Positions 18,111 through 27,413 of a stretch of DNA of 64,000 nucleotides are shown piece after piece; position 1 is the stretch's first letter; each line of letters opens with the position of its first letter. The translations under genes were made by a program, and so were the position numbers. The DNA is from Novosphingobium kaempferiae. GTDB lineage: Bacteria; Pseudomonadota; Alphaproteobacteria; Sphingomonadales; Sphingomonadaceae. Under the pieces are notes generated by a model. It did not search any database. It saw only the letters and a list, made by a program, of their open reading frames with translations, and was not told the DNA's origin. Location: NCBI RefSeq assembly GCF_021227995.1, contig NZ_CP089301.1:3410001-3474000 (forward strand). Reading direction: 5' to 3'.

Positions 18111-19246
18111 GCGGCTGCTGGCAGGCGTGCGCGCCAGCCCTCCGGAACTACGCACAACAACACTCGTCGCAGCGGGCTCCAGAACACCGACAGCGCCAGC
18201 AGGGCGACGCCGACGAACAGCGTCGAGATGGCGAGGTTCATCTCGATCGAACCGACGCTGCGCAGCAGTCCGTTCAACGCGGCGAGCACGTAGATCAGGG
18301 CCGAGACGAGCAGGGCGCGGCGATCGACCACAAGCGCGACGAGCGCGAAGGCGATGTAGGTGACGAGCACGCCCACCGCGCTCACCGTGGTCACGTCCTG
18401 CCCGCCGAGTACGCCGAGCCAGTAGAACAGCGAATGCGCGATCAGCGGCGCGGCGAGGAGGTGGAGCCAGAACGCGATATCGGCCCGCTGCGTGCGCCGG
18501 TCCCGGTCGGAGAGATCCCAGCGCATCGCGAAGGCGAAGACGCCGAGGCCACAGAAGAAGACGGCGGGAGTCATCACCGGGTTTGCCTTCAGTTCCTGTC
18601 CGGTCGCCCCGGCCAGGATCGCGAGGATGAGCAGCACCAGCGCGGCGGTGCCTGCGGCCACGGTGATGGCGACGCGGAAGCGCAGCCAGTGCAGGAGTGC
18701 GCCGATCCCGCCCGACAGCGCCGCGCTGAGCGCGATTGCGGCATCCTCCCATGGGTAGCGCTCAAAGCGGTCCCACGTATGCCGCTCGCCGTTGAACTCG
18801 TAGAACACGGGCACCGCATGGGGTGGCAGCATTTCCATCGCGATCGATCCCGCCATGGTCGCGAGGCCGACCACGAAGGCGACCAGAACGATGATCGAGG
18901 GCAGGGCCATCCGCCGTCTGCGGGTGAAGATCTCCGCCATCAGCCAGCTGGCGACAGCGACCAACAGGCCACCGAGCCACCACTTGTCATCGCCACCGCC
19001 GCTGTAGATGCCGGAGAAGATCACCAGCAGGCAGGCGATGCCCACGAAGATGTCGTTGAAGCTAGTGACGAGGCGGATGTTCTCCTCGTCCGCTACGGGC
19101 GCCGCGCGCAGGGTGGAGACGTGGGCGCGCAAGGCGTCAGCCGCTTCGGCGCTGATGGCGCCCGCGCTGACCGCGGATTGCAGATCGTCTTCCGAATACA
19201 AGGCGTTCCCCCCGGCTGCCCCATTTGTGCGGGAAACTGCCTCCAC
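18107..19246 (-). CDS. DUF2157-like polytopic membrane protein
   Basis: 379 residues. A polar N-terminal ~50 residues ('YSEDDLQSAVSAGAISAEAADALRAHV') resemble the cytoplasmic head of DUF2157 proteins, followed by about ten hydrophobic segments. The start at 19246 is GTG; a TTG 15 codons downstream (19201), preceded by a G-run, is an alternative. First gene of an apparent operon with the two DUF4328-like genes. Confidence 0.75.
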   Translation of the reverse strand: MEAVSRTNGAAGGNALYSEDDLQSAVSAGAISAEAADALRAHVSTLRAAPVADEENIRLVTSFNDIFVGIACLLVIFSGIYSGGGDDKWWLGGLLVAVASWLMAEIFTRRRRMALPSIIVLVAFVVGLATMAGSIAMEMLPPHAVPVFYEFNGERHTWDRFERYPWEDAAIALSAALSGGIGALLHWLRFRVAITVAAGTAALVLLILAILAGATGQELKANPVMTPAVFFCGLGVFAFAMRWDLSDRDRRTQRADIAFWLHLLAAPLIAHSLFYWLGVLGGQDVTTVSAVGVLVTYIAFALVALVVDRRALLVSALIYVLAALNGLLRSVGSIEMNLAISTLFVGVALLALSVFWSPLRRVLLCVVPEGWRARLPAAA

Positions 19247-19279
19247 AGCGCGAGCGCGTCAACGGGCAATTACAGCGAG

Positions 19280-20197
19280 TTAATCGCTATTCTTCAACAG
19301 CATCCGCAACGCATGGTGCGCCTGGTCCATACCGGTTTCGAACGCATGGTCATGGGTACGGTCGGCGATTTGCGGCCACAGGTGCGCAACATCTTCCGCG
19401 CTGCGGGCGTCTTCGGGCAGCAGCATGCCGTCGTTCATGGTGATCCACGCCCCCTGGAACACGCCGCCGCCTGCCGCGAGGATCGCGTCGGTCGGCGCCT
19501 CGGGCGAGACGAGGAAGATCGCTGCGGGCACGACGTTGCCGGGCTCGAACGCCTTGTAGGCTTCCTCGGGGAAGATGTCGGCGGTCATGCGGGTGCCTGC
19601 AGTGGGCACGATCGTGTTGACGCGGATGCCGTACTTCGCACCTTCCAGCCGCAGCGTGCGGGCAAGGCCGAGCACGCCCGCCTTGGCCGCGCCGTAGTTC
19701 GCCTGCCCGAAGTTGCCGCCGAGCCCGGTCGACGAACTCGTCATCAGCACACGCCCGTAGTTCTGTTCGCGCATGGTTTCCCAGACTGCCTTGGTGGCGA
19801 AGGCGCTACCGAGCAGGTGGACGCGCACGACCAGTTCGAAATCGGCGGGGTCCATTCTCGCAAAAGTGCGGTCGCGCAGCATCCCGGCGTTGTTGATCAG
19901 GATGTGGATGCCGCCCCATGCCTCCTTCGCACGCGCGGCCATGGCCTCCATCTGCGCGTAGTCTGAGACGTCGCCGCCGTCGGCCATCGCCTCGCCGCCC
20001 GCCTCGCGGATCTCCTCGACCACGGCGAGCGCGGCGTCGGAGTGGCCCGAGCCGTCACGCGCGGCGCCGAGGTCGTTGACCACGACTTTCGCGCCGCGCC
20101 GTGCCAGTTCCAGCGCATAGGCGCGGCCGAGCCCGTTGCCCGCGCCGGTCACGACGGCGATCTGGCCGTCGAAGGAGATGGGAAGTGGTTTGTCCAT
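19280..20197 (-). CDS. short-chain dehydrogenase, MFE-2-like
   Basis: 305 residues from the ATG at 20197. It has the NAD(P) glycine motif TGAGNGLG (residues 17-24), 'VVNDLGAARDGSG', 'NNAGMLRD', and catalytic Ser-Tyr-Lys in 'SSSTGLGGNFGQANYGAAK'. This set is typical of the dehydrogenase part of peroxisomal multifunctional enzyme type 2 and its bacterial (3R)-hydroxyacyl-CoA dehydrogenase relatives. The substrate is probably an acyl-CoA but cannot be fixed from sequence. Divergent from purS. Confidence 0.85.
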   Translation of the reverse strand: MDKPLPISFDGQIAVVTGAGNGLGRAYALELARRGAKVVVNDLGAARDGSGHSDAALAVVEEIREAGGEAMADGGDVSDYAQMEAMAARAKEAWGGIHILINNAGMLRDRTFARMDPADFELVVRVHLLGSAFATKAVWETMREQNYGRVLMTSSSTGLGGNFGQANYGAAKAGVLGLARTLRLEGAKYGIRVNTIVPTAGTRMTADIFPEEAYKAFEPGNVVPAAIFLVSPEAPTDAILAAGGGVFQGAWITMNDGMLLPEDARSAEDVAHLWPQIADRTHDHAFETGMDQAHHALRMLLKNSD

Positions 20198-20307
20198 GGT
20201 CCGCAGATGACAGGTCGGGCCCACGCGTTCAACCTTGCCCCGGCGCACCCGAAGGGCCATAGGCGCTCGCAACGAATCTGCCCGCGATCATGCGAAAGGC
20301 CCGCCAG

Positions 20308-20544
20308 ATGAAAGTCCGCGTCCACGTCAGCCTCAAGCCCGGTGTCCTCGATCCGCAGGGTCGGGCGATCCACCACTCGCTGGAAGGCCTCGGCTTTTCC
20401 GGCGTCAACGACGTGCGCGCCGGTCGCCTGTTCGAGCTGGACGTCGCCGAGACCACCACGGACGAGGCGCTGGACGACATGTGCCGCAAGCTCCTCGCGA
20501 ACATGGTGATCGAGAACTACCGCATCGAGAAGGTGGCCGCCTGA
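20308..20544 (+). CDS. purS: FGAM synthase subunit PurS
   Basis: Small subunit of the three-part phosphoribosylformylglycinamidine synthase (PurS-PurQ-PurL). The protein from ATG 20308 is 78 residues: '[20 protein letters not shown]' is the usual start, with '[14 protein letters not shown]' in the middle. An ATG six codons upstream is possible. Its stop overlaps the purQ start (ATGA). purL is not in the window. Confidence 0.95.
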   Translation: MKVRVHVSLKPGVLDPQGRAIHHSLEGLGFSGVNDVRAGRLFELDVAETTTDEALDDMCRKLLANMVIENYRIEKVAA

Positions 20545-21221
20545 TGGCCTTCAACTCCGCCGTCATCACCTTCCCCGGCTCGAACTGCGACCGCGACATG
20601 GCGGTGGCGCTGGAGAAGGTATCGGGCACCGCGCCGCATCGCGTCTGGCACGGCGACAGCGAACTGCCCGATGGCCTCGACTTCATCGCCGTTCCCGGCG
20701 GCTTCTCCTACGGCGATTACCTGCGCTGCGGTGCGATCGCCTCGCGCTCGCCGATCATGCAGGCGGTGATCGCGGCGGCCGAAAAGGGCGTGCCGGTGCT
20801 AGGCGTGTGCAACGGCTTCCAGGTGCTGACCGAAAACGGCCTGCTGCCGGGCGCGCTGCTGCGCAATGCCGGGCTGAACTTCGTTTGCCGTGAAGTCGGC
20901 CTCGAAGTCGCCAATGCGCAGTCGCTGTTCACCTCGGCTTACGAGGCCGGGCAGGTGATCCGCGTTCCCGTGGCGCACCACGACGGCAACTACTTCGCCG
21001 ACGAAGAGACGCTGAACCGCCTCGAAGGCGAGGGCCGCGTGGCCTTCCGCTATGCCGAGGAGGTCAACGGTTCGGCACGGTCCATCGCGGGCGTGCTCAA
21101 CGATGCGGGCAACGTGCTCGGAATGATGCCGCACCCGGAGCGCGCGATCGAGACCACTCACGGCGGCACCGACGGGCGCGGCCTGTTCGAAAGCGCGATC
21201 CGCGGTCTCGTCGGGGCCTGA
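20544..21221 (+). CDS. purQ: FGAM synthase glutaminase subunit PurQ
   Basis: Class I glutamine amidotransferase that supplies ammonia to PurL. 225 residues, with nucleophile Cys89 in 'GVCNGFQVL' and the His-Glu pair in 'MMPHPERA'. '[15 protein letters not shown]' forms the oxyanion region. Translationally coupled to purS by ATGA overlap. Confidence 0.96.
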   Translation: MAFNSAVITFPGSNCDRDMAVALEKVSGTAPHRVWHGDSELPDGLDFIAVPGGFSYGDYLRCGAIASRSPIMQAVIAAAEKGVPVLGVCNGFQVLTENGLLPGALLRNAGLNFVCREVGLEVANAQSLFTSAYEAGQVIRVPVAHHDGNYFADEETLNRLEGEGRVAFRYAEEVNGSARSIAGVLNDAGNVLGMMPHPERAIETTHGGTDGRGLFESAIRGLVGA

Positions 21222-21242
21222 GCCCTTTCGGTCCGACCCCCT

Positions 21243-21318
21243 TTCGTCATTGCGAGCGAAGCGATCCAGAGCGGCCTAACGCTGCCTTGGATTGCTTCGC
21301 TTCGCTCGCAATGACGAA
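21243..21318. repeat. palindromic repeat, 'CATTGCGAG' family
   Basis: An inverted repeat whose arms read TTCGTCATTGCGAGCGAAGC on the left and its near-complement on the right, with a short loop. It lies between convergent purQ and the ligand-binding protein gene. The same family recurs at 55694-55772 and 62625-62702. Confidence 0.85.
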
Positions 21319-21328
21319 GTGACGCCCT

Positions 21329-22393
21329 CTAGGCGACTTCGCGGGTCTCCCCGCCCAGCCACTGGCGCACGACTAGATAGCGCCCGTGGAGCGCGCCCCG
21401 GTCATGAATGCCGAAGCCGAGCAGGGTGCCTTCGTGTCCCTCGGCGGCGGGCAGCCACTTCACCTGTTCCAGCCCGAGCCGCACGCCTTCGCGCGTGAAG
21501 TCGCTCGCCCGGGCGAGGCCCTCGGCGACGAGGCGGCCGATGTCGTGGCCCTTGGCGACGGCCAGCGCCTGACGGCAGGGCGCGTCGATCCGCGCCATCA
21601 CCGCCCGCAGCGTGGTGTTCGTGTCGGAATGCATGTCGATATAGAACCAGCCGTTGCAGGCGTGGGCGAAGTCGCCATGATAGCCGCGCAGGCCCGCAGT
21701 GTTCATGATGCGCGGCCCGTCCCATCCCACCCGGTCGAGCGCGCGCGACACCGACGGTGCCGAGAGGCCGAGGCCGAGGTAGACGACGCCGTCCGGTTCC
21801 GCTGCCAGCAGGGCGCTCACCGTGTCGTCCACGTCATCGGCCAGCGGCGAAATGCCTTCGCGCGCGGCGATCTCGATGCCGAGCACGCGCGCCTCGCCTT
21901 CGAGGTACTTGAGATGGCGGGTGCCGATCGGGGAGAGGTCGTAGACGACCGCCAGCCGCCTGCGGCCGAGGCTGGCCATCTGGCGCGCGATGACGAGCGA
22001 TTCGTCCTCATGGCTGCCGACCTGGTGCTGGAACATCCAGCGGCCGCGCGCGCGTTCGGCTCCGGCCCAGTTGATCGTGGGGATGCGCAGCTGTTCCGCC
22101 AGTGGCGTCGCCACCAGCGCGTTGTCGCCGATGGCCGGGCCGACGATCAGGCTGACGCCCGCGTCCGCGAGCTGGCGATAGGCCAGTTCGACCGCCTCCG
22201 CCGTGCCCGAGGGCAGGCCGAGCGCATAGGCGTGGACGAACTCCACCTCCGCATCGAGCCGTCCGGTCTGGCGCAGGGCGTCGATCTCGCGCTCAAGCCA
22301 GCCGGTGAGGTCGCCGGGAACGGGAACGTCGTCGTCCAGCCCGGAAAGGTCGGCCATGTCGTTGAGAATGCCGACCTTCACGCTTGCAGGCAT
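21329..22393 (-). CDS. periplasmic-binding-protein-like ligand-binding protein without signal peptide
   Basis: 354 residues with the type I periplasmic binding fold of branched-chain amino acid receptors: 'VKVGILNDMADLSG', 'ADAGVSLIVGPAIGDNALV', 'RRLAVVYDLSPIGTRHLKYL', 'EPDGVVYLGLG'. The start at 22393 has GGAGG 6 nt upstream, and the protein then begins MPASVKVGIL with no signal peptide, so it appears cytoplasmic. No permease or ATPase gene is nearby. It sits next to an NTF2-like gene and a dehydrogenase on the same strand. A ligand-sensing or binding role is an inference. Confidence 0.75.
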   Translation of the reverse strand: MPASVKVGILNDMADLSGLDDDVPVPGDLTGWLEREIDALRQTGRLDAEVEFVHAYALGLPSGTAEAVELAYRQLADAGVSLIVGPAIGDNALVATPLAEQLRIPTINWAGAERARGRWMFQHQVGSHEDESLVIARQMASLGRRRLAVVYDLSPIGTRHLKYLEGEARVLGIEIAAREGISPLADDVDDTVSALLAAEPDGVVYLGLGLSAPSVSRALDRVGWDGPRIMNTAGLRGYHGDFAHACNGWFYIDMHSDTNTTLRAVMARIDAPCRQALAVAKGHDIGRLVAEGLARASDFTREGVRLGLEQVKWLPAAEGHEGTLLGFGIHDRGALHGRYLVVRQWLGGETREVA

Positions 22394-22482
22394 CGATGTC
22401 CTCCGGCCGGGCGTCATGCCTCGTCGGCCCTAGCAATGAGCCAGCCGGGAAAAGGCTGCATCGCAGGCCGGGAAAAACCGGC

Positions 22483-23013
22483 TCAGGTCCGCGCGCCGCG
22501 CCGGAACAGGGGCTGGAGGCACTCGGCATAGCTGGGGTCACGCTCGGCGAGGCCCAGCAGGCCGCCGCCGTCGAAGGGGCGGCGCAGCTTGAAGTCGTAG
22601 GTCACCACGCGCTTGGAAAAGCGCCAGCGGCCATCCTCGCAGCGGCGATACTTGTCGATGTAGCGGACCGCCATGAAGTCCTCCTCCTGCCCGCCCTCCC
22701 TGCTGGGGATGAGGTGGTAGGCGAGGCCGTAGACCTCCCCGCTGGCGACATCGCCATCGACCGCGATCAGGTGATTGCACACGTGATGACCGGAGTAGGG
22801 CATGTACGGGAAGGCGCGGGCGATGAAGGCGCAGTAATCCTCCGCCGGACCGTCGAAGCTGTCGCCGTGGGTGTCGGTCGCGTCGTCGGTGTAGAGATCG
22901 CGCAGCAGGTCGATGTCCTGTCGGTCGATGGCGCGCGAATAGAGGAGCACCAGTTCGCGGATTGCGTCCTTGTCGATGAGTGCCTGCAGCGTGGTCTGGT
23001 CGATCGTGGTCAC
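22483..23013 (-). CDS. NTF2/SnoaL-like protein
   Basis: 176 residues with the cone-shaped NTF2 fold. The motif 'RELVLLYSRAIDRQDIDLLRDLYTDDATDTHG' is typical of the SnoaL-like 'nuclear transport factor 2 family', many members of which are dehydratases, isomerases or ring-hydroxylation subunits. The GTG start at 23013 overlaps the stop of the dehydrogenase gene and has GGAGGAG 7 nt upstream. Co-transcribed with that gene. Confidence 0.82.
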   Translation of the reverse strand: MTTIDQTTLQALIDKDAIRELVLLYSRAIDRQDIDLLRDLYTDDATDTHGDSFDGPAEDYCAFIARAFPYMPYSGHHVCNHLIAVDGDVASGEVYGLAYHLIPSREGGQEEDFMAVRYIDKYRRCEDGRWRFSKRVVTYDFKLRRPFDGGGLLGLAERDPSYAECLQPLFRRGART

Positions 23014-23822
23014 AGCAAGGCTCCTCCGTCCACGGCATAGACCTGCCCGGTGATGAAGCTGGCGCGCCCGGAGGCGAGGAACACCGCCATCGCCGCCATC
23101 TCCTCTGGCTTTGCGAAAGGACGGCCCACGAAGGTGCGGCGCTGGCGCAGGGCGCGGTCTTCCTCGCTGACGCTGGCGGTGCCCCTGGAGAACAGGCCGG
23201 TTTCGGGGTTGAAGCGGCTTCCGGCGCTGAGGCTGGCGGGATCGGTCGGGATCGTGGCGTAAGGCGCGACGGCGTTGACGCGGATGCCGTGGGCGCCGAC
23301 TTCCTTGGCGAGCACCACGGTGAAGCTGTGCACCGCGCCCTTGGCGGCGGAATAGACCGGCAGCATGTAGTCGCCCACCAGAGCGGCGGTGGAGCCGATG
23401 TTGACCACGGCGCCATGCTTGCGGGCGATCATCCCGGGCAGCACTGCGTGGGTCATGCGCAGCACCGTGCCGAAGTTGAGGTCGATGTCGGCCATCCACT
23501 TCGTAGGGTCCGAATCGACGAACAGCCCCTGATCGACGTTGCCGCCCACGTTGTTGACCAGCACCGCCACCGGGCCGAGCGTCTCGGCGGCTTGCAGCAC
23601 TGCGGCGGGGGAGGCGGGGTCGAGCATGTCGGCGGCGACGAACACCGCTTCGGGTGCCCCGCGGGCCTTGCAGTCTGCGACCAGCCTTGCGCCTGCCTCG
23701 GCGTCCCGGCCGGCGAGGACAGGCAGCGCTCCCTCGGCGGCAAGGTCCAGCGCGATGGCGCGGCCTATGTTGGCGGTCGCGCCGGTGACGACCGCGACCT
23801 TGCCCTGCAATCCCATGTCCAT
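23010..23822 (-). CDS. short-chain dehydrogenase/reductase
   Basis: 270 residues. The nucleotide-binding motif TGATANIG lies at residues 13-20, 'NNVGGN' follows near 90, and the active site is Ser in 'NIGSTAALVGDY' with Tyr and Lys in 'YSAAK'. The C-terminal 'ITGQVYAVDGGAL' is typical. Overlaps the NTF2-like gene by 4 nt, so the two products probably act in one catabolic pathway. The substrate is unknown. Confidence 0.88.
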   Translation of the reverse strand: MDMGLQGKVAVVTGATANIGRAIALDLAAEGALPVLAGRDAEAGARLVADCKARGAPEAVFVAADMLDPASPAAVLQAAETLGPVAVLVNNVGGNVDQGLFVDSDPTKWMADIDLNFGTVLRMTHAVLPGMIARKHGAVVNIGSTAALVGDYMLPVYSAAKGAVHSFTVVLAKEVGAHGIRVNAVAPYATIPTDPASLSAGSRFNPETGLFSRGTASVSEEDRALRQRRTFVGRPFAKPEEMAAMAVFLASGRASFITGQVYAVDGGALL

Positions 23823-23899
23823 CGCCTGCTCCCGGCCGTTTTCCCGAGGGCTAGGGCCGGGGGAGGCTCAGGGCAAACCGTGCAGGCGATGATGCGCGA

Positions 23900-24280
23900 T
23901 CAGCGGCGTGAACTGCGCACGCAGCGCATCTCGCTGTCGCTGCCGTCCGCCTCCACCTTGCGCAGATAGGTGTCCTTGAGCCGGTGCAGCTTCAGGCCCT
24001 TGAGCTTGCCGCCGGTCATCGTCACGTACTCGCCGGTCAGCAGGTAGCTGCCCCGGATGCCGCCAGCCTTGTAGGCCGAGGCGTTGACCACGCGGAACGC
24101 GTACTCGGGCAGCGGCTTGCCGACGAGCCCTCCGGCATCGCCCGCCAGCTCGCAGGTGTAGGTGCCGATGGGCAGGGTGGATATCAGCCCTCCCGATACC
24201 GGCGGCGGGGCAGGCTCGGCGGAAGCGCAGCCGCTGGCGAGGGCCAGCAGCAGGGCGACGGGAAGGGAGGCACATTTCAT
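23900..24280 (-). CDS. small lipoprotein of unknown function
   Basis: 126 residues. The N-terminus '[20 protein letters not shown]' has a lipobox LASGC with Cys18, so it is probably a lipid-anchored envelope protein. The mature part has no recognised domain. Transcribed away from efp. Confidence 0.7.
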   Translation of the reverse strand: MKCASLPVALLLALASGCASAEPAPPPVSGGLISTLPIGTYTCELAGDAGGLVGKPLPEYAFRVVNASAYKAGGIRGSYLLTGEYVTMTGGKLKGLKLHRLKDTYLRKVEADGSDSEMRCVRSSRR

Positions 24281-24420
24281 GGCATTCAGCTAGCATCCAC
24301 GCGAAGCAATTGCCATGCCTCGCCGCCTCGTCTAAGGGCGCATCCTTTCGAGGGCTGCGCCGCCAGTGCAATGGCGCGTGGTCCGCGATCAAGCTCTTTC
24401 CCATCCTGAAGGCAAAACCC

Positions 24421-24984
24421 ATGAAGATCAGTGGCGTCGATATCCGTCCCGGCAACATTCTCGAATACGAAAAGGGCATCTGGAAAGTCGCCAAGACGCA
24501 GCACACCCAGCCGGGCAAGGGCGGCGCCTTCATGCAGGTCGAGATGAAGAACCTGATCGACGGCCGCAAGACCAACGTGCGCTTCCGTAGCGCCGACACC
24601 GTCGAGAAGGTCCGTCTCGACACCAAGGACTTCCAGTTCCTGTACGCCGAGGGCGATGATCTGGTGTTCATGGACATCGAGACCTACGAGCAGATCAACC
24701 TCCCCGCCGACCTTCTGGGCGATGCCGCCGCGTTCCTGCAGGACGGCATGCAGGTTCTGCTCGAAATGTGGGAAGAGCGCCCGATCTCGGTCCAGCTTCC
24801 CGAGCAGGTCGAAGCCACCATCGTCGAAGCCGACGCCGTGGTGAAGGGCCAGACCGCCTCGTCCAGCTACAAGCCTGCCGTGCTCGACAACGGCGTGCGC
24901 GTGATGGTGCCGCCGCACATCGAGAGCGGCACGCGCATCATCGTGGACGTCTACGAAAAGACCTACGTGAAGAAGGCCGACTGA
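24421..24984 (+). CDS. efp: translation elongation factor P
   Basis: EF-P relieves ribosome stalling at polyproline. 187 residues in three beta domains: '[19 protein letters not shown]' at the start and '[17 protein letters not shown]' near the end. The tip of the first domain is QPGKGGA with Lys33, the type usually modified by EpmA/EpmB-like or left unmodified, rather than the rhamnosylated Arg type. The next gene overlaps its stop (TGATG). Confidence 0.96.
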   Translation: MKISGVDIRPGNILEYEKGIWKVAKTQHTQPGKGGAFMQVEMKNLIDGRKTNVRFRSADTVEKVRLDTKDFQFLYAEGDDLVFMDIETYEQINLPADLLGDAAAFLQDGMQVLLEMWEERPISVQLPEQVEATIVEADAVVKGQTASSSYKPAVLDNGVRVMVPPHIESGTRIIVDVYEKTYVKKAD

Positions 24985-25409
24985 TGAGGGTGCTGGCGCT
25001 CACGCTCGCATGCACCGGCCTGATCGCCGGTGCGTCGCTCGGCGGGGCGCCGGTTCTTGCCGCGCCCAAGAAGGCTGCGGCGGTGAAGAAGCCCGCCGCG
25101 AAGAAGCCCGCCACCGCCGCCTCGGCCGAGGAAACGGCATCGGGTCACGCGGTGCTCTACCTCAAGGTACTGATCAACGCGCTGCAGTCCGATCAGGTCA
25201 AGGAGCAGGCCAAGACCGCCATGGTCGGCTGCCTCTACGGCCATTCGCTGGGCGAGATCACCAATGCCGCGGACGAGGTATTCGCCAAGGCACCCGACAA
25301 GGTCCATCGCGACAAACCGGCGGAAGTGCTGGTCGTGCTGACCAACGTCTGCGGATTCGAGGGCGACCCGACGCAGGCGGCACCCGCAGGCGTTCCCAAC
25401 GGACGCTGA
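24984..25409 (+). CDS. secreted Ala/Lys/Pro-rich protein
   Basis: 141 residues. A signal peptide ([20 protein letters not shown]...VLAAP) is followed by a KKPAAKKPA-type linker and a compact domain with 'AMVGCLYGHSLGEITNAADE' and a second Cys in 'LTNVCGFEG', which might form a disulfide. The start ATG shares its A with the efp stop codon, so it is co-translated with efp. I do not recognise the domain. Confidence 0.7.
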   Translation: MRVLALTLACTGLIAGASLGGAPVLAAPKKAAAVKKPAAKKPATAASAEETASGHAVLYLKVLINALQSDQVKEQAKTAMVGCLYGHSLGEITNAADEVFAKAPDKVHRDKPAEVLVVLTNVCGFEGDPTQAAPAGVPNGR

Positions 25410-25459
25410 GAACATCATCGGGCCGGCTTTCCGGCGGCCCACAGGAGTGAAGTACAGTC

Positions 25460-26278
25460 ATGGCCGCCATTTCCGGTCTTATCCGCGTCATCGAGAAAGC
25501 CGCCCGCAAGGCAGGCAACCGCCTGCGCCGCGACTTCGGCGAAATCGAGCACCTGCAGGTCAGCCGCAAGGGACCGGCGGACTTCGTCTCGAAGGCCGAC
25601 CAGGCGTCCGAGCGTACCATCTGGGACGAACTGCGCGCCGCGCGGCCGGACTGGGGCTACCTGTTCGAGGAAGCCGGCGAGATCGAGGGCGATCCCACCA
25701 AGCCGCGCTTCATCGTCGATCCGCTCGACGGCACGACCAACTTCCTCCACGGCATCCCGCACTTCGCGATCTCGATCGCGGTGCAGGAACCGCGCCTCGA
25801 CGGCAAGGGCTGGGGCGAAGTCACGGCGGGCCTGATCTACAACCCCGTCACCGACGAGAGCTACTGGGCAGAAAAGAGCCGCGGCGCATGGCTGCATGAC
25901 CGCCGCCTGCGCGTTTCCTCGCGCCGTCACCTCGACGAGAGCCTGATCGCCACCGGCATTCCCTTCGCAGGGCATGGCGACGCGGGCCAGTGGACCAAGA
26001 TCTACCACGCGCTTGCGCCGCAGGTTGCGGGCATCCGCCGCTTCGGCTCGGCCGCGCTCGACCTCGCGTGGGTCGCCTCGGGCCGTTACGAGGGCTTCTG
26101 GGAAGCCGACCTCAAGCCTTGGGACACGGCGGCAGGCTGTCTGCTCGTGCGTGAAGCCGGTGGCTTCGTGTCGGACTGGAAGGGGCGTTCGAACCCGATC
26201 TGCGACACCGAGATCCTCGCGGGCAACGATGTCCTCCACTCGCGCCTGCACAAGCTGGTAGCGACCGCGATCAAGTGA
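25460..26278 (+). CDS. suhB: inositol-1-monophosphatase family protein
   Basis: Mg2+-dependent phosphatase of the IMPase/SuhB family. 272 residues with the signature 'VDPLDGTTNFLHG' (Asp87, Asp90 and Thr92 as metal ligands), preceding Glu residues at 70-71, and the second signature 'WDTAAGCLLVREAGG'. It follows the secreted protein gene by 50 nt. The SuhB name follows family convention; the in vivo substrate is not evident. Confidence 0.9.
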   Translation: MAAISGLIRVIEKAARKAGNRLRRDFGEIEHLQVSRKGPADFVSKADQASERTIWDELRAARPDWGYLFEEAGEIEGDPTKPRFIVDPLDGTTNFLHGIPHFAISIAVQEPRLDGKGWGEVTAGLIYNPVTDESYWAEKSRGAWLHDRRLRVSSRRHLDESLIATGIPFAGHGDAGQWTKIYHALAPQVAGIRRFGSAALDLAWVASGRYEGFWEADLKPWDTAAGCLLVREAGGFVSDWKGRSNPICDTEILAGNDVLHSRLHKLVATAIK

Positions 26279-26384
26279 TCGACCCGTCCGTCGCGCGGCA
26301 CATGCGGTCGCGCGACGGCGATTTCCGCTGAACTGACACGCAATCGTCGCGGAACTTTCTGCAAGTCGTGTTATTCCTTGAGGC

Positions 26385-26717
26385 ATGGAACGCCGCGTCC
26401 CATGCCTTTGTTCGCTTGTTCTCGCCTTCGTCGCGATACCTTCGGGCGCGCGGGCGGAGCAGCCTTCGTCGATTCCGGGGACGCGCAGCTTCGATCTCGG
26501 CGCCATCGGTAAGGGCCAGCTGAGCGGCACGCGCACCGGTCTCCGCTCGCAGACTGTCAGTGTCGAGGAAGGCGCCGAAAAGCCCGAAAAGACAAAACTC
26601 CGCCTTACTTATCAGACGGATGAGGAAGGCCCGCGGTTCGAGATCGGCACGGTGGGATCGCGCAAGGGTGCGATGAAATCCCGCCTTCTCCACGTCGCGA
26701 TGGACTGGAATTTCTGA
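26385..26717 (+). CDS. small secreted protein of unknown function
   Basis: 110 residues. It begins with a signal peptide ('MERRVPCLCSLVLAFVAIPS' with cleavage near ARAEQ). The rest is polar, with 'FEIGTVGSRKGAMKSRLLHV' near the end. No family recognised. It lies just upstream of tRNA-Leu. Confidence 0.6.
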   Translation: MERRVPCLCSLVLAFVAIPSGARAEQPSSIPGTRSFDLGAIGKGQLSGTRTGLRSQTVSVEEGAEKPEKTKLRLTYQTDEEGPRFEIGTVGSRKGAMKSRLLHVAMDWNF

Positions 26718-26769
26718 ACAGGCTTGAACCGCGACGAAGCCGCGTCTAAGCGTCGCGCCTCGTTTCCGT

Positions 26770-26853
26770 GCCCCTGTGGCGGAATGGTAGACGCGAACGA
26801 CTCAAAATCGTTTGTCGAAAGGCGTGCCCGTTCGAGTCGGGCCAGGGGCACCA
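26770..26853 (+). tRNA. tRNA-Leu (CAA)
   Basis: Acceptor stem GCCCCTG pairs with CAGGGGC, the CCA end is encoded, and a long variable arm is present as expected for a class II tRNA. The anticodon loop CTCAAAA gives anticodon CAA, reading UUG. The T-loop sequence GTTCGAGTC is intact. Confidence 0.95.
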
Positions 26854-26864
26854 GTTCGCGTTCG

Positions 26865-27137
26865 TCAGAACAGCGACATGGTTATGAGCACGAGGAGCAG
26901 GCCGACCACGACGGCGGCCGCCCATTGCATCATCGGATAGACAGCAATCAGCCGGGTCAACGACCATGCGGCCAGCGCGCCGAACGCCGTTCCAGCAAGG
27001 ATGCCGGTGAAGACGCCCCACTCGCCCATCGCCCAGAGCAGGATCACGCCGAATACGCCGACTGGCAGGAACCCGGCCAGCATCCGGGGCAGGGCGCGCC
27101 ATCGGGCGGGATTTCGAGGGGAGATGCCGTTCGCCAT
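26865..27137 (-). CDS. small membrane protein of unknown function
   Basis: 90 residues with three hydrophobic segments ('FLPVGVFGVILLWAMG', 'VFTGILAGTAFGALAAW', 'MQWAAAVVVGLLLVLITM'). It starts only 12 nt from the end of the MITE-like element at 27150-27413, so its original promoter may have been displaced. Function unknown. Confidence 0.65.
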   Translation of the reverse strand: MANGISPRNPARWRALPRMLAGFLPVGVFGVILLWAMGEWGVFTGILAGTAFGALAAWSLTRLIAVYPMMQWAAAVVVGLLLVLITMSLF

Positions 27138-27149
27138 GATGCCGAGCTA

Positions 27150-27413
27150 GGCCGTAAACTCATAAACGACGCCATCGAGGCGCCCGAATGGCGAACATAT
27201 CGGGCCGAAGCGGCCGCCGGGAGGGCTGGTTGCCCTTCCAAGGCCGCTTCGGTTCGAGATGGAAGCCATTCGGGCGTCCCGAAGGGATTTGACCAAAATG
27301 GCCCAGCGCCGCGTCGGCAGGTCTTGAAATATCGACATATTCCCTCGCCCTGCCTCCTTGCGCTGAGCCATTTTGCCTCAAACCTCGATGGCGTCGTTTA
27401 TGAGTTTACGGCC
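27150..27413. mobile_element. 264-bp MITE-like element with TA target duplication
   Basis: Perfect 31-bp terminal inverted repeats (27150-27180 and 27383-27413, outer end GGCCGTAAACTCATAAAC) flank a core with no coding potential. TA dinucleotides directly flank both ends (27148-27149 and 27414-27415), the insertion signature of IS630/Tc1-mariner transposons. Inside are two further palindromic pairs: CGCCCGAATGG (27181-27191) with its complement at 27266-27276, and CCGAAGCGGCC (27205-27215) with its complement at 27242-27252. It looks non-autonomous, mobilised in trans. Confidence 0.85.
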
